Origin: Cymbidium sinense
Lineage: Eukaryota; Streptophyta; Magnoliopsida; Asparagales; Orchidaceae
NCBI GenBank assembly: GCA_021442155.1
Contig: CM038228.1
Span: 9,031,179 to 9,095,178, forward strand
DNA length: 64,000 nt
Direction: 5' to 3'
Below are positions 35,940 to 47,616 of this stretch, piece by piece. A program made the translations under genes and the position numbers. Below the pieces are notes generated by a model. The model was not told the origin of the DNA, made no database searches, and saw only the letters and a list, made by a program, of their open reading frames with translations. Position 1 is the stretch's first letter; every line of letters starts with the position of its first letter.

Positions 35940-36430
35940 CGAGAGGTCGGTGATGAATTTTCAAAGCCCACACAATGATTTGTTGATTGGATTCGTTGAG
36001 ATCATTGTGGACGTGTTGAATTTGGATTTGATTAGATTAACATAAGTCTTGTAGCAAGGCGCTAAGGCGATAAAATTCTTCTGTGTAGGCACTAACGAAG
36101 CGATTTCCTTGAGAGCATCTTCGGTATTGAATGTATAAAATTTGCTCATAGTCTAATGGTAGAAAGTGGCTTCGTAGTAATAGCTTTATCCTTGCCCAAC
36201 TCCTGATTGCTCTTCACCCTTCATGCCATCAAGCTTGAATCATCTGCTACCACCAAGCCCTAGCATCCCCTTCAATCTTTAGGCTACATAACTAACTTGT
36301 AGCTCTACTGGAACATCTACATACTCAAAAAACACCTGGAACTCCTCCACTATCTATTCCCAGTCTAGATAGTCTTCTATATGCAAATGACCATCAAAAT
36401 AGGCAATGTAAATTTTCAACTTGCAATTAG
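35940..36430 (-). pseudogene. Ty3/gypsy gag fragment
   Basis: On the minus strand, in the frame that is not the longest open one, I read FDGHLHIEDYLDWE (about 36370-36415), IEGDARAWW (about 36240-36265), SHFLPLDYEQILYIQYRRCS (about 36105-36165), GNRFVSAYTEEFYRLSALLQ (about 36050-36110) and NDLNESNQQIIV (about 35970-36005). This is the Ty3 gag core, ending where the sequence loses similarity. The 62-codon open frame at 35961-36149 is a shadow of it in another frame. Stops (TAA, TGA) interrupt the gag frame. No pol follows. Confidence 0.75.
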
Positions 36431-36830
36431 TATAAACCCTATCTTCTTATTGTCGACAGTGCAAATGGAGTTTCATCTAGTAAGAGTTCATCACCGAATC
36501 GACCTAAGTCAAATTTTTACGTCGGTGCATCCTATATATTCTTCTGATTCAATTTGATCCATCTTATTTTTTATTTGGGTGTTTCTCTCATTACGATTTA
36601 TTGCTGGATAATTGATGATCGTGGGCAAGGGTGTTACGATCATCGGTGTGGTTGCCAGATTGGGTTCTCCACCAATCTTGATGGATTGAAGCTCTCACCG
36701 CACTTCCATTACAAAGAGTTGGAACTCAGTGGCCAAGCTTTCAACTCATCGTTCCTGGCAGGCTTGAGCCTCAAGTAAATGCTCCCAGCTGCGATTAGCG
36801 TCGTGAACTGAGGTGTTCTCAGCATCTCCA

Positions 36831-36844
36831 TGGGCTCGATACCA
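36831..36844 (-). other. Primer binding site, Met type
   Basis: Minus strand TGGTATCGAGCCCA, upstream of the gag fragment in the correct orientation. The plus strand continues at 36846 with TGCGAGAACTTAGGG, the probable inner end of a 5' LTR whose outer end I cannot locate. Confidence 0.6.
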
Positions 36845-36845
36845 A

Positions 36846-38741
36846 TGCGAGAACTTAGGGATAGAAGCCTGAATAGCAAAAATAACAACACAAACTAGAA
36901 ACTGTTACTTTCACTATAAAAAAATGATCAGAGTAATGAATTACAGATATCTCGTTTAGTCTTCCACTATATTTGTAATCCTATGCTAACAACCCACATG
37001 GGTGACAGAAAACATAATGGTTATAATGCTCACACAAAGGCGTAAAAAGCAACAAACAAGCTAAGTGATAAATTCAGAGAAATAGAGATAACCGAGTGTG
37101 GTAACCTATAATTATAGAAGTAAATTATTGGTTTATTGGTAAGTAAAATCAAGGCATAAGTGGCTACATCAAGAACATGTTATCAAAATATAATATGTAA
37201 TTGACGATTCATAAAACTAAATATGTGCATTTGATTAATGCAATATCTCTTAATTAATGAAAGATTTGTTTTTAGCAATTATTTTGTGGTGTATTCTGAT
37301 AATCTCTTAACAAATTCTAAGGTAGATTCAGCAAACTTATACTATGTTTGTTATGCTATGTGTATTTGATTAATGCATTATCTTTATAATCCATTCTTAT
37401 ATTTTCTTGAATATAAAGGTAAACAGCTGAGAGGCGGTTGCAATTAGATAGCTGAGAGCTCTTTGTAGTTATTTTGTCATACCATTAGAATAAAGGCTAC
37501 AGAATTGCTACTGAGATATTTGATTAAAACAACATTACATTCATGATAATTCTTCTTATTTGTGTAATCTAAAAGTATAAGTGATGAAATCATGAAGTTC
37601 ACAATAACTTCTAAACTACTTTAATCAATTTTTTTAGCTATTAAAACTAATATCTAATTTTATAATTGATCAATTGATATTGTGTTCATAGAAAATCAGT
37701 TTGAGCCACTCAACAACATCAATGAGCAACGAAGTTTGTCGTTGTAACTTGCAATCTAAATTATTTACTTATTAAAAAAGTGAAAATTCCAGATGAAGAT
37801 TTTATTATTGTCTGAAAAGGCTAGAAGATGATTACAAATACTTAAGATAAAGAACAAAGATGAGCATTCAATATTAGACATGAACTACTCGTCGAAACTA
37901 ACTAGTTTGTTGTTGTTCACTATTGGTTTAGGTCAATTATGATATAGTTTGCTTTTAATTTTGATGCAGATCTAAATTATTTTAATTGTCGTTTGTTTTA
38001 ATTTACTGTAGTTTTCAGTGATGGAATTTGCTGCAATTCTGTGAAGGAAATAAGAATAGTGAGTTTGATTCAATTTTGGGGGCTGTAGTTTGCTTGCAGT
38101 TAGCAAAATTGGTTAACAATTTGCAGCAATTTGGATTAATGGAAATTTGCTACAGTTGTTGTAGTTTACTATAAATTTGCTACAATTTGTTGCGCTCTCC
38201 TGTAGCACAAGCATTGAAGTTTTCTGTACTTTTGCCTTTAATTTTTATGTGTTAGCCCAAAAGAATAGATCATTTGTAAACCAAACAAATACAAATAAAT
38301 CATTTGAAGCAACTGGTACTTTTTTTCAACTCGCTAAATATTCTAGTACATGTATCAACCAAAAATACATGTAAAATATTTTAATCATCTAAGTGTATTA
38401 CCTATTCAATCTTTCCTAAGTAGAAAATTTAGTTCTAAATGTGGAATCTTAATTATGTTTAATGTTAGCTGCACATGATTTATTTATAAAATTTTCACAA
38501 GTGCTTATGTGGTGATCCCAAAGCCTATAATGGCTAAACTTATGAATCTTTTCTATTTATTTTGTTACTATTGGTTGGTCTAACACTCGTTTGATTAGTT
38601 AGTCAAATGATCATGAACAAGTACTAATCGAGTGTAAGTAGTTTGTCGAATACTTAGCTCATTTACAATCCTAGGTGGCTGGTCTAACACATCAACCGTA
38701 TACTTTCTTATACAAACTTAAACAATTGCAAGGCTTCAAAG

Positions 38742-38772
<31 letters not shown>

Positions 38773-40380
38773 CCATAATATGATATACAACTTGAGCTAC
38801 AATTGTAAAGATTTTAATTCTAAATGATAACAATAAAAAGATATCACATGTAATCATTTAGTATGAGATCATCATCAAAATTTAACTTTATTAAGATTGG
38901 ATATCATTTGAAATTAAATTAAGACTCACTTTTAAATTTTTTCACTAATTATATGTTTTGAAGTAATAGATTTCATTCTTAGGAGTTAAGTTGTGGTTGA
39001 AAAAAATTTTATTGTACAAAATTTTAAAAATGGAGATTACGAAGAAGTTAGAAAAAAATACATGTATTCAAAAGTGAGTTTTTTTTTATTTCAAGATAGA
39101 TACTTTTAATTTATTTTGATATTACTATATAAAATTTAATTTATATGTATTTTATTTTCAATCATTCAAGATGCTTTTTGCGAGAAGAATATTAGAAAAA
39201 AAATTTGACAATAAGAATTACATATTATTATTGTGTAAATTATTCTAGATTTTAAATTACTATTTAATTTTACTTGTATTTATAATTATCTGAATTGATT
39301 AATTATTTTCAAAGTAAATAATTTGACATTATTTATTTCTAAACAATTTTATGTTTTTTTACATTTAATTAATTCATGTTATTTCATAGTCAATTTTACA
39401 AAAGTAATTTAAATTTTAAAATAATTCAAATACCAATATTAGTTAGATTCTATTAAACAATTATTCTGTTACATTATACTACTATTGTGTGCTAGAATAT
39501 TCATAGCAGCCATAGGAAAATATCATTTTGTCCCTCAAAGAATATCATGAAATTTTCACTTATATTTTAAATATTTAATTTTTACTTATTTAGATCCAAA
39601 TAAGGATAATTTTAATAATATTAGGCTCCTCTCATCAAAATATTTATTTTGGCTATAATTTTAATGAAATTAAAATTTTATGGTTCTAAATTTAATTATA
39701 AAAGTTATCAATTAAATATTATATCAAGATTGATACTTTATCAAATAAAATTTTCAGTGTAATATCTTTTATCATTGCTTTTGATAGAAAAATGTAAATT
39801 CTCTTTAAAATATATGCAAAATTATAATACTTAAAAATTATGAAATGCCATACTTATTGGATGTCAATGTGAACCTCTCCTTGGAGTCATGAACTAATTA
39901 AATTATCATCAACTATAATTTCTCTCTTCACTAAAATTGTGTTTTAATTGAAGCATAATTTATCAAAAGTTTGTCTTCAAATTTTTAAAATTGCTTAAAA
40001 TCTATTACAGTTATTATATTTGGTTCCAAAAGTGTTAAAATTTAGTCCAAAAAAGCCCTAATTCTCAAGTGATTGTTAGTTATTTTTTTGTGTTGTTGTT
40101 TTAGAAAAATTCATTGAAGCATTATATAAGGAAATTTTGACTATTTTAATACTATTGAAAATAAGATTTTTATCTTTTAATATTTTTAAATATTTTAACT
40201 CGATCAAATATAAGTATGTGCTTATATTTTAATTACTATTAAGCATGGATCTTGAACCTCACTTGATTACTTTTACAGCTTAAGCTTATTTGTTAGAACA
40301 AGAGAAGTGATGACTTTTGAAATTTAAAAAATGAGATGTCATATTAAGTTAAGGATTATATCACCCTTCCTTAATGTCGA
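36846..40380. other. Long non-coding stretch with uncertain LTR start
   Basis: Begins with the presumed LTR of the truncated Ty3 element. No gene, tRNA or further domain seen. Very AT-rich from about 38800 onward. An (AT)n run lies at 38750-38772. Open frames are all under 66 codons and give no recognisable protein. Confidence 0.4.
38750..38772. repeat. (AT)n microsatellite
   Basis: Pure AT dinucleotide run of about 12 units. Confidence 0.85.
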
Positions 40381-40737
40381 AAGATTGATCATGCTTAAAA
40401 GTTTAGGTTGGGGCTAGGGTTACATTTTTGAAATATGTAAAATCCTTTAAGGGAAAGGAGAGTCTTAAAAGCTAAAAATGATAAAAATTTTGTCAAGAGA
40501 TCTTTATTGTATTATTGCTTGATCGAAGTGAAGGTGTTGTAACACCAATGAGATTTGATTCATAGCCTCTTAAAGAAGAATCATTTGATGTATCACCAAA
40601 TTAGAGCTAATGTTGAAAGATTTTCTCTTAGCAAAGCATCTGAGGACTCCTCCATAAATACTAATGATGATGTAGAACATGAGTTCTTTAAGATAACATT
40701 TATTGATATTGATGAAGAAAAATATAATATATCATAG
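40380..40737 (+). pseudogene. Antisense accessory gene, C-terminal relic, in old Tat/Retand-like copy
   Basis: Plus-strand open frame 40555-40737 ends FSLSKASEDSSINTNDDVEHE, parallel to LSPSQVSEDSSSDSGDE at the end of the accessory gene of the younger element (47419-47616). The DNA before it also matches 47400-47480. It lies on the strand opposite to the decayed pol and beyond the integrase end, the same position as in the younger copy. Confidence 0.6.
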
Positions 40738-40999
40738 ATGCAATTATTTTGTCGTATATTTTATTTACATGAATATGAAATAAAAATATTCATGTATTTA
40801 GATCATGATGTCTGCTTCTTTTTCTTTCATATTTAAGTTTTATTGACATTCTTATATGATAATAACAAGCTTTTTATGAGTTATGATTTTTATCAAGCTC
40901 CTTATCAGTGCGAGGTAGAGTTATAAAGAATTTCTTTTAGATGGAGATCATATATAGAATTCAAAAATCTCTTATGCTTTTAGTGAAAATTTTCATATA

Positions 41000-42350
41000 T
41001 AAAGGAAGCTTTTAAAAAGTTACAATAGTTACTTCAAGTCATTCATAATATTTATAAAAATATATAGCATTTTAAGTTTAGGATAATATCTTTCTATCTA
41101 AATCTTTAAGCTTAAATATCTCTTGATTGACCATGATAATAATGACAGTAGATCCCTCTTAGAATGTTTTTTGTATTGGTAATCCTTTCTAGTAGCTTTA
41201 AGACATCATAAAATCATATCTCAATAGATTCTTTGGTGATTAGAGGCACTCCTAAATGAAGTTACATCATTCATTTCAAGAAGAAGATTGAAATTATAAT
41301 GGAGCTAGTCCTCATTTTTATCAACATTAAAGTTTGGACTTTATGACTCAAGATGTTGATATCAATGAGAATGATAGCCACTGTTTAGACATATAATATA
41401 AAGTATTTTTCTTAATAAGGTTATTAATGTAGTGTGATAAAGCCAAAAAAAATATTAGGAAGCTGTATTGCTTGTTTTTTGCTACCTTTTTAAGGCTTAT
41501 CTTCAATAGCATAAGAATGGTTTGGTTTGTGATTTGTTTAACCATTCTTTTGATATGATCATCATATAAACTAGTTGAAATAAAGGTCCTAACAAAAGGA
41601 TGTAAACATCTTTTAGTGAATTGAGTAATTTTGTTAGTAATAATCTTTATAAGGAGACTAAAGTAACAATGATGTTCTTCTTGGTTAAATACTTAAGATT
41701 GACCTATATAATCTTAATAAATGGCTGAAAGTATATCTACTTGGTAAAGTTGCTGATGATGAAAATGATAATTTTTTTATTTAATTGTAATAAGAAATGT
41801 ACCATAATATTGATCCTTCACTAAGTGAAGGGCCAAGGATTTTCAAGAAATAAAAAATTCTACTAGCAAATTTGAGAAAGATTGAAATTCATTTGAAAGT
41901 TATTTCATTTTTAGATGAATTATACTACATTATATTTTCTTATAAACTAACATAATTCTTATTTTAAGATTTTTTTGACTTCTGTTCTTCTCTCCAAGTA
42001 TTTTTTGCATATTTTTGAGTGGATGTCTCATATTGTATAATTAGCTTTTGATAATGGAAGACACTTAAGGCCTAGTCTAGTGAATGCCCATTTAGATAAT
42101 TTCTCACCAAAGATACTAAAATTTATGGCTTATCATCAAGATGACAATGACTTTCAATCTTTAAGTAGCTTCCTATCATATACGAAGGAGTCAATAAAAT
42201 CCATTTGAGGGGTCTTCTTTAATTAGTCAATAAATGTATAAGAAATATATATCCTCAATGTTCCTTTTATAAATCTCTTGGTGTTAAAATAACAAGCTTA
42301 AAATAAGAATCAACTTGTGTATTTTTTATATGGATGGTTTAATATTTATT
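41000..42350 (-). pseudogene. Integrase relic of old Tat/Retand-like copy
   Basis: No long open frame. Similarity to the younger element is visible by eye: 41580-41650 resembles 49020-49080 (aaaaggatgtaaacatc in a shared context before the site for the first Asp), and 41095-41150 resembles 48470-48530 at the integrase C-terminus. Heavily mutated and with indels. Confidence 0.5.
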
Positions 42351-42463
42351 GATGTGAGAGAGAAATAATTTCATAAAGATAAAGAACTAAACTAGCTATG
42401 AACTATGAGCATCAAATTATCTTTTAATTTTAAGAGCCTCGTGCTGAGTGTCAGTGTGAATCA

Positions 42464-43010
42464 TTAAATTCTAACTCCATAATCCATGGTGATTCTTAGC
42501 GCCGCCATAAGGGCTTCATACTCAACATTAGTATTGATTATAGAAATCTTTTTGGTAGAGTCTGCATTTAAAGGTGTCATATTATATAGAGGAAAATAAG
42601 ATCCATACCCCAACACTAGATCTCCTAGAAACTTAATAAACATAGTACCTAGTGGGATAATAAGAAAGGGGTACATAATTTAATCGAGTTCAATCTAATT
42701 ACAAATCTAAAGTATTTATAACACAGTATCCATTCAAGGTGAAAAATAAATGTTAAAGTTTTTCAACTCCATTGGCCACTTGATTACTCATCCTAAAGCT
42801 TTTAATTTCAATATGATAGCCTAAGTGAAAGTCAAATATAAATGTTCATAGTGCAAGCTTAAAATTTTAGATGCAACTTTCATTCCAAAATACTAATATT
42901 AAGGTTAGCTTATCTATTAGTGGATATCATCCTTCAATGTCATACAAAGTTTTATTAACATAATAGACAAAGCATTACCCTCTATTTGTTTCTCACTCTA
43001 ACACCAAGTT
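42464..43010 (-). pseudogene. RNase H relics of old Tat/Retand-like copy
   Basis: Frame 42464-42676 ends NTNVEYEALMAALRITMDYG, the archaeal-type RNase H motif (NNEAEYEALIAGL). At about 42780-42830 I read VIKWPMELKNFNIYF, the tether end of the first RNase H (RLIKWAIELGEFDI). At about 42930-43000 the reading is CFVYYVNKTLYDIEG, then YPLIDK after a stop. Order is as in the younger element. Confidence 0.7.
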
Positions 43011-43239
43011 TTTTATATGGGAGAATATAAATAAAACATTTCTTTTGAGATAAATTTTGACAATATTCATAGTGAACCTAAATATGAATTGACTTCTCAA
43101 TGGTTTTTTGACATTAATCAGTTTATTGGAATCATGCATTACAAGCATAAGATAAATATTTATCTTTAAAATAAGATTAAAAAATGGGAAAAGGTCATTA
43201 TCAATCTATTTAGAAGTTCTATACTAATATTTCTTGAAA

Positions 43240-43660
43240 TTGTCATACTTCGTAGCACTTTGATCTTCTCTGATTGGTCTTATTTTTTTAGATGATTATA
43301 ATTCTTAACAATTTATCTAATGTAGCTCCAAAATTACACATAGTCAGATTAAGTCATATATTGTAATATTTAAGGCTAGTTAAAAAATTATTATGCTCTC
43401 AAAACTATTTAGTAATTTATCACCAACATAAATCTTTATAGTGCAACCAAAAAAAATTACTTTAAAATATTATAAATGAGAAATTGATGGATAGTGTGGG
43501 CTTTCTTTAATCTAAATGTCATGACCTGATAGCAATATAACTTCTTATCAATATGAAAGGAAATAGCTTCTTCATCTATAAGATTCATTTTTTTTTTCAA
43601 GAGTTATAATTAGTTATAATTTTATTTATTCTCTAAGCAATTTTTCTTGGGGCATTTACA
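43240..43660 (-). pseudogene. Reverse transcriptase relic of old Tat/Retand-like copy
   Basis: At about 43455-43580 the minus strand gives DEEAISFHIDKKLYCYQVMT followed by FRLKKAHTIHQF, matching the RT part EKTxFxTxxGxYCYKVMPFGLKNAGATYQ. At about 43420 it reads KIYVGDKLLNSFE, where YVDD has become YVGD. This stretch stops at the ATT microsatellite at 43711, and I do not find its upstream part to the right of the younger insertion. Confidence 0.65.
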
Positions 43661-43710
43661 ACATTATTAATATTTATAGACTTAAGGACAAAATTTTAAA
43701 TATTATATCA

Positions 43711-43714
43711 AACA

Positions 43715-43750
<36 letters not shown>
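43711..43750. repeat. (ATT)n microsatellite, left of Tat/Retand-like element
   Basis: About 13 ATT units run up to the LTR start. The corresponding run is at 54501-54534 on the other side, so the element sits inside an ATT repeat. ATTAT is present at both borders and is compatible with a target duplication, but in this repeat it proves little. Confidence 0.8.
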
Positions 43751-43751
<1 letters not shown>

Positions 43752-44570
43752 GTTGTTGTTGTTGCATGCTAGAAAATCATTCTTGAGTGAAAGTTTCGCT
43801 TTAGCTTTGTTGAATCCCACACACAGTATTTAAAAAGTGAACAAGAAAACTCTAGAATTTTACATGAAAAAAGAGGGAAAACCACGGCCTAGTAAAATCT
43901 TCCACTATGTATCTATTTGAGTACAAAATTTTCCGATCGGGATTACAGATTTATGAGAAGGGAACAACAACTATAGTCACATTCGGTGCTGATTCTAGTG
44001 GTAGCAGATGATGGTGAACAGCGAGAGACATCGATTAAAGATGAAGATCATCATGATGGAGACCGACAGAGATTGACAACAGCGAGGATCAGTGGTGGCG
44101 GCTGACGGCGGTGGCCGGCGGCGGTGGTTGACGACCATCGAGTGGTGGCAAGATTGTGCTTGGAGAATCTTCAAGCTTTAGAGCTCTCTCCTCTCTCTTA
44201 CTTGGCCTCCTCTCGTATGAGAATGAGGGGCTATTTATAGATTGGAGGAGTGACGTCTCTGTAAATAAATAGAAAATTCGAACCACTCCTCTCCATCGGA
44301 CGGCTCAAAATGATTCCTTTAATCATTTGATGTATTTTAAGTATTTGAATGCTCAAATGAAGTCAGAATTATGAGATCTTGGGTTTGTTAGATCCATTGT
44401 CGGCCTTCGATTTCATTGTAAACACTCTATTTGAGAGCTATTTAGATTTAACGATATCCCAAAGTTTCTAATAATATCTTAAGTGTTTGATCTCTAGTTT
44501 CAACGAGGATCAACTTGCTTTTGACATCAAGATTAGTGCTTCAACTAGTAGAATTTTTTATGTCATATCT
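43751..44570 (-). repeat. 3' LTR of Tat/Retand-like element (~820 bp)
   Basis: Aligns with 53664-54500. The outer end TGTTG has been stretched by extra TTG units (TGTTGTTGTTGTTG), probably slippage next to the microsatellite. The inner end reads gtcatatct where the other LTR has gtcatatca. In element sense a TATA box CTATAAATAG lies near 44232-44241, with a purine-rich run upstream. Confidence 0.85.
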
Positions 44571-44621
44571 TACTATTTTTGGATGACATTATCTAATTCA
44601 TCCAAAAATATTTAATCTAAT

Positions 44622-44875
44622 TAAATGTCATAATGAGTAGAAGGATTTTTTTTAAATAAATGTCATAATGAAAGAGGATTTTTTTTAATTAAATGTCATA
44701 ATGAAGAGAGGTTTTTTTTAATTAAATATCATAATGAATAGAGGGTTTTTTTTAATTAAATGTCATAATGAATAGAGGGATTTTTTTTAATTAAATGACA
44801 TAATGAATAGAGGGTTTTTTTTTTAAAATACTAAATGTCATAATGAAGAGAGGCATTTTTTTTTAATTTATTCTC
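44622..44875. repeat. Short tandem repeats next to the 3' LTR (~34-45 bp, 7 units)
   Basis: Seven units of the form aaatgtcataatgaatagaggg followed by 8-10 T. On the element strand each unit presents an A-run before CCCTCT. The array sits where the polypurine tract is expected, and the base run next to the LTR (44571-44580) is only weakly purine-rich on the element strand. Confidence 0.85.
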
Positions 44876-44896
44876 TCTTTCCCCCTATAGTGGATC

Positions 44897-44904
44897 TATA
44901 AAAA
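44897..44904 (+). promoter_or_regulatory. TATA box of the antisense accessory gene
   Basis: TATAAAAA on the plus strand, followed about 32 bases later by the start of a perfect 10-bp inverted repeat: CACCTTCTCT (44929-44938) with AGAGAAGGTG (44947-44956), loop of 8. The spacing puts the expected transcription start at or near the hairpin base. Promoter function is inferred. Confidence 0.5.
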
Positions 44905-44928
44905 CCCCACTAGGGCCAAGGGAGAAGG

Positions 44929-44956
44929 CACCTTCTCTTCTTCTTGAGAGAAGGTG
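44929..44956 (+). promoter_or_regulatory. Leader hairpin (10-bp stem)
   Basis: CACCTTCTCT and AGAGAAGGTG are perfect inverted repeats around an 8-base loop, at the predicted start of the antisense transcript. Confidence 0.55.
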
Positions 44957-45540
44957 GTTTGGAGGCAATCAATGCTCGTAGTTCATACGGAGAGGCTCGT
45001 TCTCGAAGAGGCATCAACGCCTTGACCGGACCGGCCGGGTCATCAAGGCCCATAGTTCATGAGCTCAATTTTCCCTCGAAAAGTCACGCCCGCTTGTCGG
45101 ACCGTCGGTTGAGGCAATCAAGGCCCATAGTTCATATGGCGAGGCTCTGGTTTTCCCTCGAAAGAGCGTTGGCTGCCGGACTCGGGTTTGGGCGATCAAG
45201 GCCCATGGTTCATCTGGAGAGCTCAGGTTTTCCCGAAAGAGCGTTGATGCCCTTGTCGGGCCGGGTTTGGAGGAGATCAAGGCTCGTGGTTCATATGGCT
45301 CCATTTTCCCTCGAAAGCGTTGGATCGTGTCGAACGGCCGGGTTTTAGGCGATCAAGCCCGTGGTTCATCAATGAGGCTCAGTTTTCCCTCGAAAGAGGT
45401 GTTAATCTTGTCGGCGAGGGTTTGGAGGCGATCAAGGCCCATAGTTCATACGGCGAGGCTCCGGTTTTCCCTCGAAAGAGGCATTGACTGCCCTTGTCGG
45501 ACCGACCGGGTTTGGAGGCGATGAAGGCTCGTAGTTCCTA
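44957..45540 (+). repeat. GC-rich minisatellite (~78-bp unit, 8 copies)
   Basis: The phrase cccatagttcat and its variants (cgtagttcat, catggttcat, cgtggttcat) occurs at about 44977, 45051, 45126, 45204, 45285, 45360, 45440 and 45530, spacing 74-90. Units contain ttttccctcgaaagag and a gccg-rich part. It is the most GC-rich block for many kilobases. Several spacings are multiples of three, so open frames of 85-135 codons run through it on both strands. They encode the repeat itself, and I do not take them as genes. Confidence 0.85.
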
Positions 45541-45691
45541 CTTCTTCTTATAGGAAATTTGATTTCTTGAACTTCAATGGATGGTTCAGCAGTTGATAAC
45601 TGCCAAGGTGGCGGAGAAGCATTAGCTAGGAACCATCGTTCGAATGACTGAAAGTTTGGCAGGCAATTTTTGAGCATCATTAGAGAGGAGT

Positions 45692-45694
<3 letters not shown>

Positions 45695-45731
<37 letters not shown>
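45695..45731. repeat. (CT)n microsatellite
   Basis: About 18 CT units upstream of the recognisable accessory coding region. Confidence 0.9.
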
Positions 45732-45734
<3 letters not shown>

Positions 45735-46039
45735 ATATGTATGTGTATCTTTATCTCGATGGAGTAGGCAAAAAATTTTATCCCAAGCTATCCGTAGAGA
45801 GTCAAAATAGGATACTAGTATTGGGGTAAGTCGCTTCACAAAATTTTTAGATTTTTGTCGTTTCTTCCTCTTTATTTATCATGTATTTTCACAGGGAGAT
45901 GGCCAGAAGAAAACCCATAATGTGACAGCTACATACGATATATCATCCACTATCACATCAGATAGTTTAATGGTTCTGCTAAAATTTCACTTCTTAATGA
46001 GTTGGTGGCCATTGTTGCTAAAAAATCCGATGAACCCAT

Positions 46040-47616
46040 TCACCTCCACCGAGGGGTATTTACTATTTCGAGATGATTCTTCATAGGATTGCGATTCCCT
46101 TTGGCTCCGAGTTGAGATCTTCAAAATATGTGGTGTATATGTCAATTTTATTTCGAGCTTTAGTGGTCATCGTTGGTTTGACTATATTCTTTAGAGAGTG
46201 TGGTGTTACTTTGAACATCAAATACTTGTACCAAATGTGTAGATTTACATGTGATACTCAGGGACGTGTTTCTTATCGGACTATAAAGAATTAGATAGAA
46301 TTTTCAGCACGGGATCCCTCTAAAAATTGGTCTATTGGATTCTTTTTTGTGAAAAATGAGTGGAGCCTTCCTGAGAGATTGGGAAGATTGAATGGCCTTC
46401 CAGATCCATTGCTGATTGTGGAGAATGAGATCTTGACAACTCTTAATGTTCCTGATGTAGAAAGCTTACACCATGAGTTACGTCACATTAGTAAATATAT
46501 AGTTGAAGATAGAATGTTCAAGGTTGGCCTTTCCATCCAGGCAGGAAGATCTCATTTTTTTTCACTAAAGAGGTCAAGTAAAGATGATGAAAGGTCTCCT
46601 CATATTCATAGGGTTCTTTCAAGAAGCCCGTCACGAAATCAGGGTGGTGGCAATGTTTCTTCCCTAAAGAAAAAGAAGACATGCGTTGAAGTGACTACGT
46701 CAGATATCTACGAAGAAGATGTTTGCCCCAAGTTGGCAGCTGAGAGTTTAGTTGTCTCAACTCATGATGGGGGAGTTCCTTTCTCAAAGCTGCACATTCC
46801 TGAAGAGGTGTTAAATCACATATGCACTGGTCAACGGATGAATTGATGCTTGTCTTCCCTTCTTTCTTCTTTTCTTATTTTCCTCCTTCTTTTCTTTTGT
46901 GTAATATTTGTGATGGTTTTTCTTTATAGGTAACTCAAATATTAGGGCTAATGGCTCATTTTGGTGTCTCTTTAGATGAGTGGAATACTAAATTTGTGAA
47001 GGTAAAATATCTGCAAGGCGAGTATGAGAAAAAGATGAGTGTTAAGGCCAAAAAAGTGGCAACTCTGGAGGATTAGCTAACCGGGTGCAGAATTAAGCTA
47101 GCAAACATGTCGACTTCTCTTTCTCTCCAGTGTCAGGAGGTGGAGCACACTCATGATGAGTTGATTGAGGTGAGGACAGAGACTCGCCAGAAAGAGAAAA
47201 GAATCAGGCACTGCGTGGAGAAGAGAGCTCTTGAGGTGGAAAAGCATTACAGATCATCTTTAGAAGAAGCATATAATGTCGGCGAAAGCAAATGAAATCT
47301 CCTTGAAGGCAGTGGAAGACTTTAAGAACTCCTTGGCTTATCATGGTATAATCAAAGACCATGTCCAAGAAGCTCGTAATCATATTCTTGATGTTGAAGT
47401 GAAGGATTTGGAGCACCAATGTTCAGAGGAGGGCTTCATCTGAGGGTTCCTAAAAGGAATCTGCTTAGTGCACCACAAGATCGAGCTAGTATTGAGGATC
47501 TATCTCCCAGTCAAGTATCTGAAGACTCTTCGTCAGATTCAGGAGATGAAGGAGTTAAGAGTGAGTCCAAGGGAGCATCTCCTAATGGTGAGGAGGACGT
47601 TGATATCACCAACTGA
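46040..47616 (+). pseudogene. Antisense accessory gene of Tat/Retand-like element
   Basis: Plus strand, opposite to gag-pol. First part, one frame from about 46073 to 46846 (IAIPFGSELRSSKYVVYM, FFRECGVTLNIKYLYQMCRF, FFFVKNEWSLPERLGRL, DVESLHHELRHISKYIVED), interrupted by one TAG at 46292. This resembles plant proteins annotated as putative gypsy-type transposon proteins (Pfam family Transposase_28 type). A probable intron with a long pyrimidine tract ends at the AG at 46929. The second part (46930-47295) is a charged coiled coil with one TAG near 47074. A frameshift near 47280 moves to NEISLKAVEDFKNSLAYHG (47276-47443), and a second to the acidic serine-rich C-terminus PSQVSEDSSSDSGDEGV (47419-47616). 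Function is unknown. Confidence 0.7.

Noticed and set aside
35961..36149. 62-codon open frame as a small protein gene
   Set aside because: The adjacent frame reads a Ty3 gag; this frame is its shadow.
36846..40380. Host genes in the apparently element-free stretch
   Set aside because: No open frame above 65 codons, no recognisable protein on either strand, no splice-consistent chain that I could support.
44944..45524. Open frames of 85-135 codons in the GC-rich block, both strands
   Set aside because: They follow the ~78-bp minisatellite period and encode only the repeat; no conserved domain.
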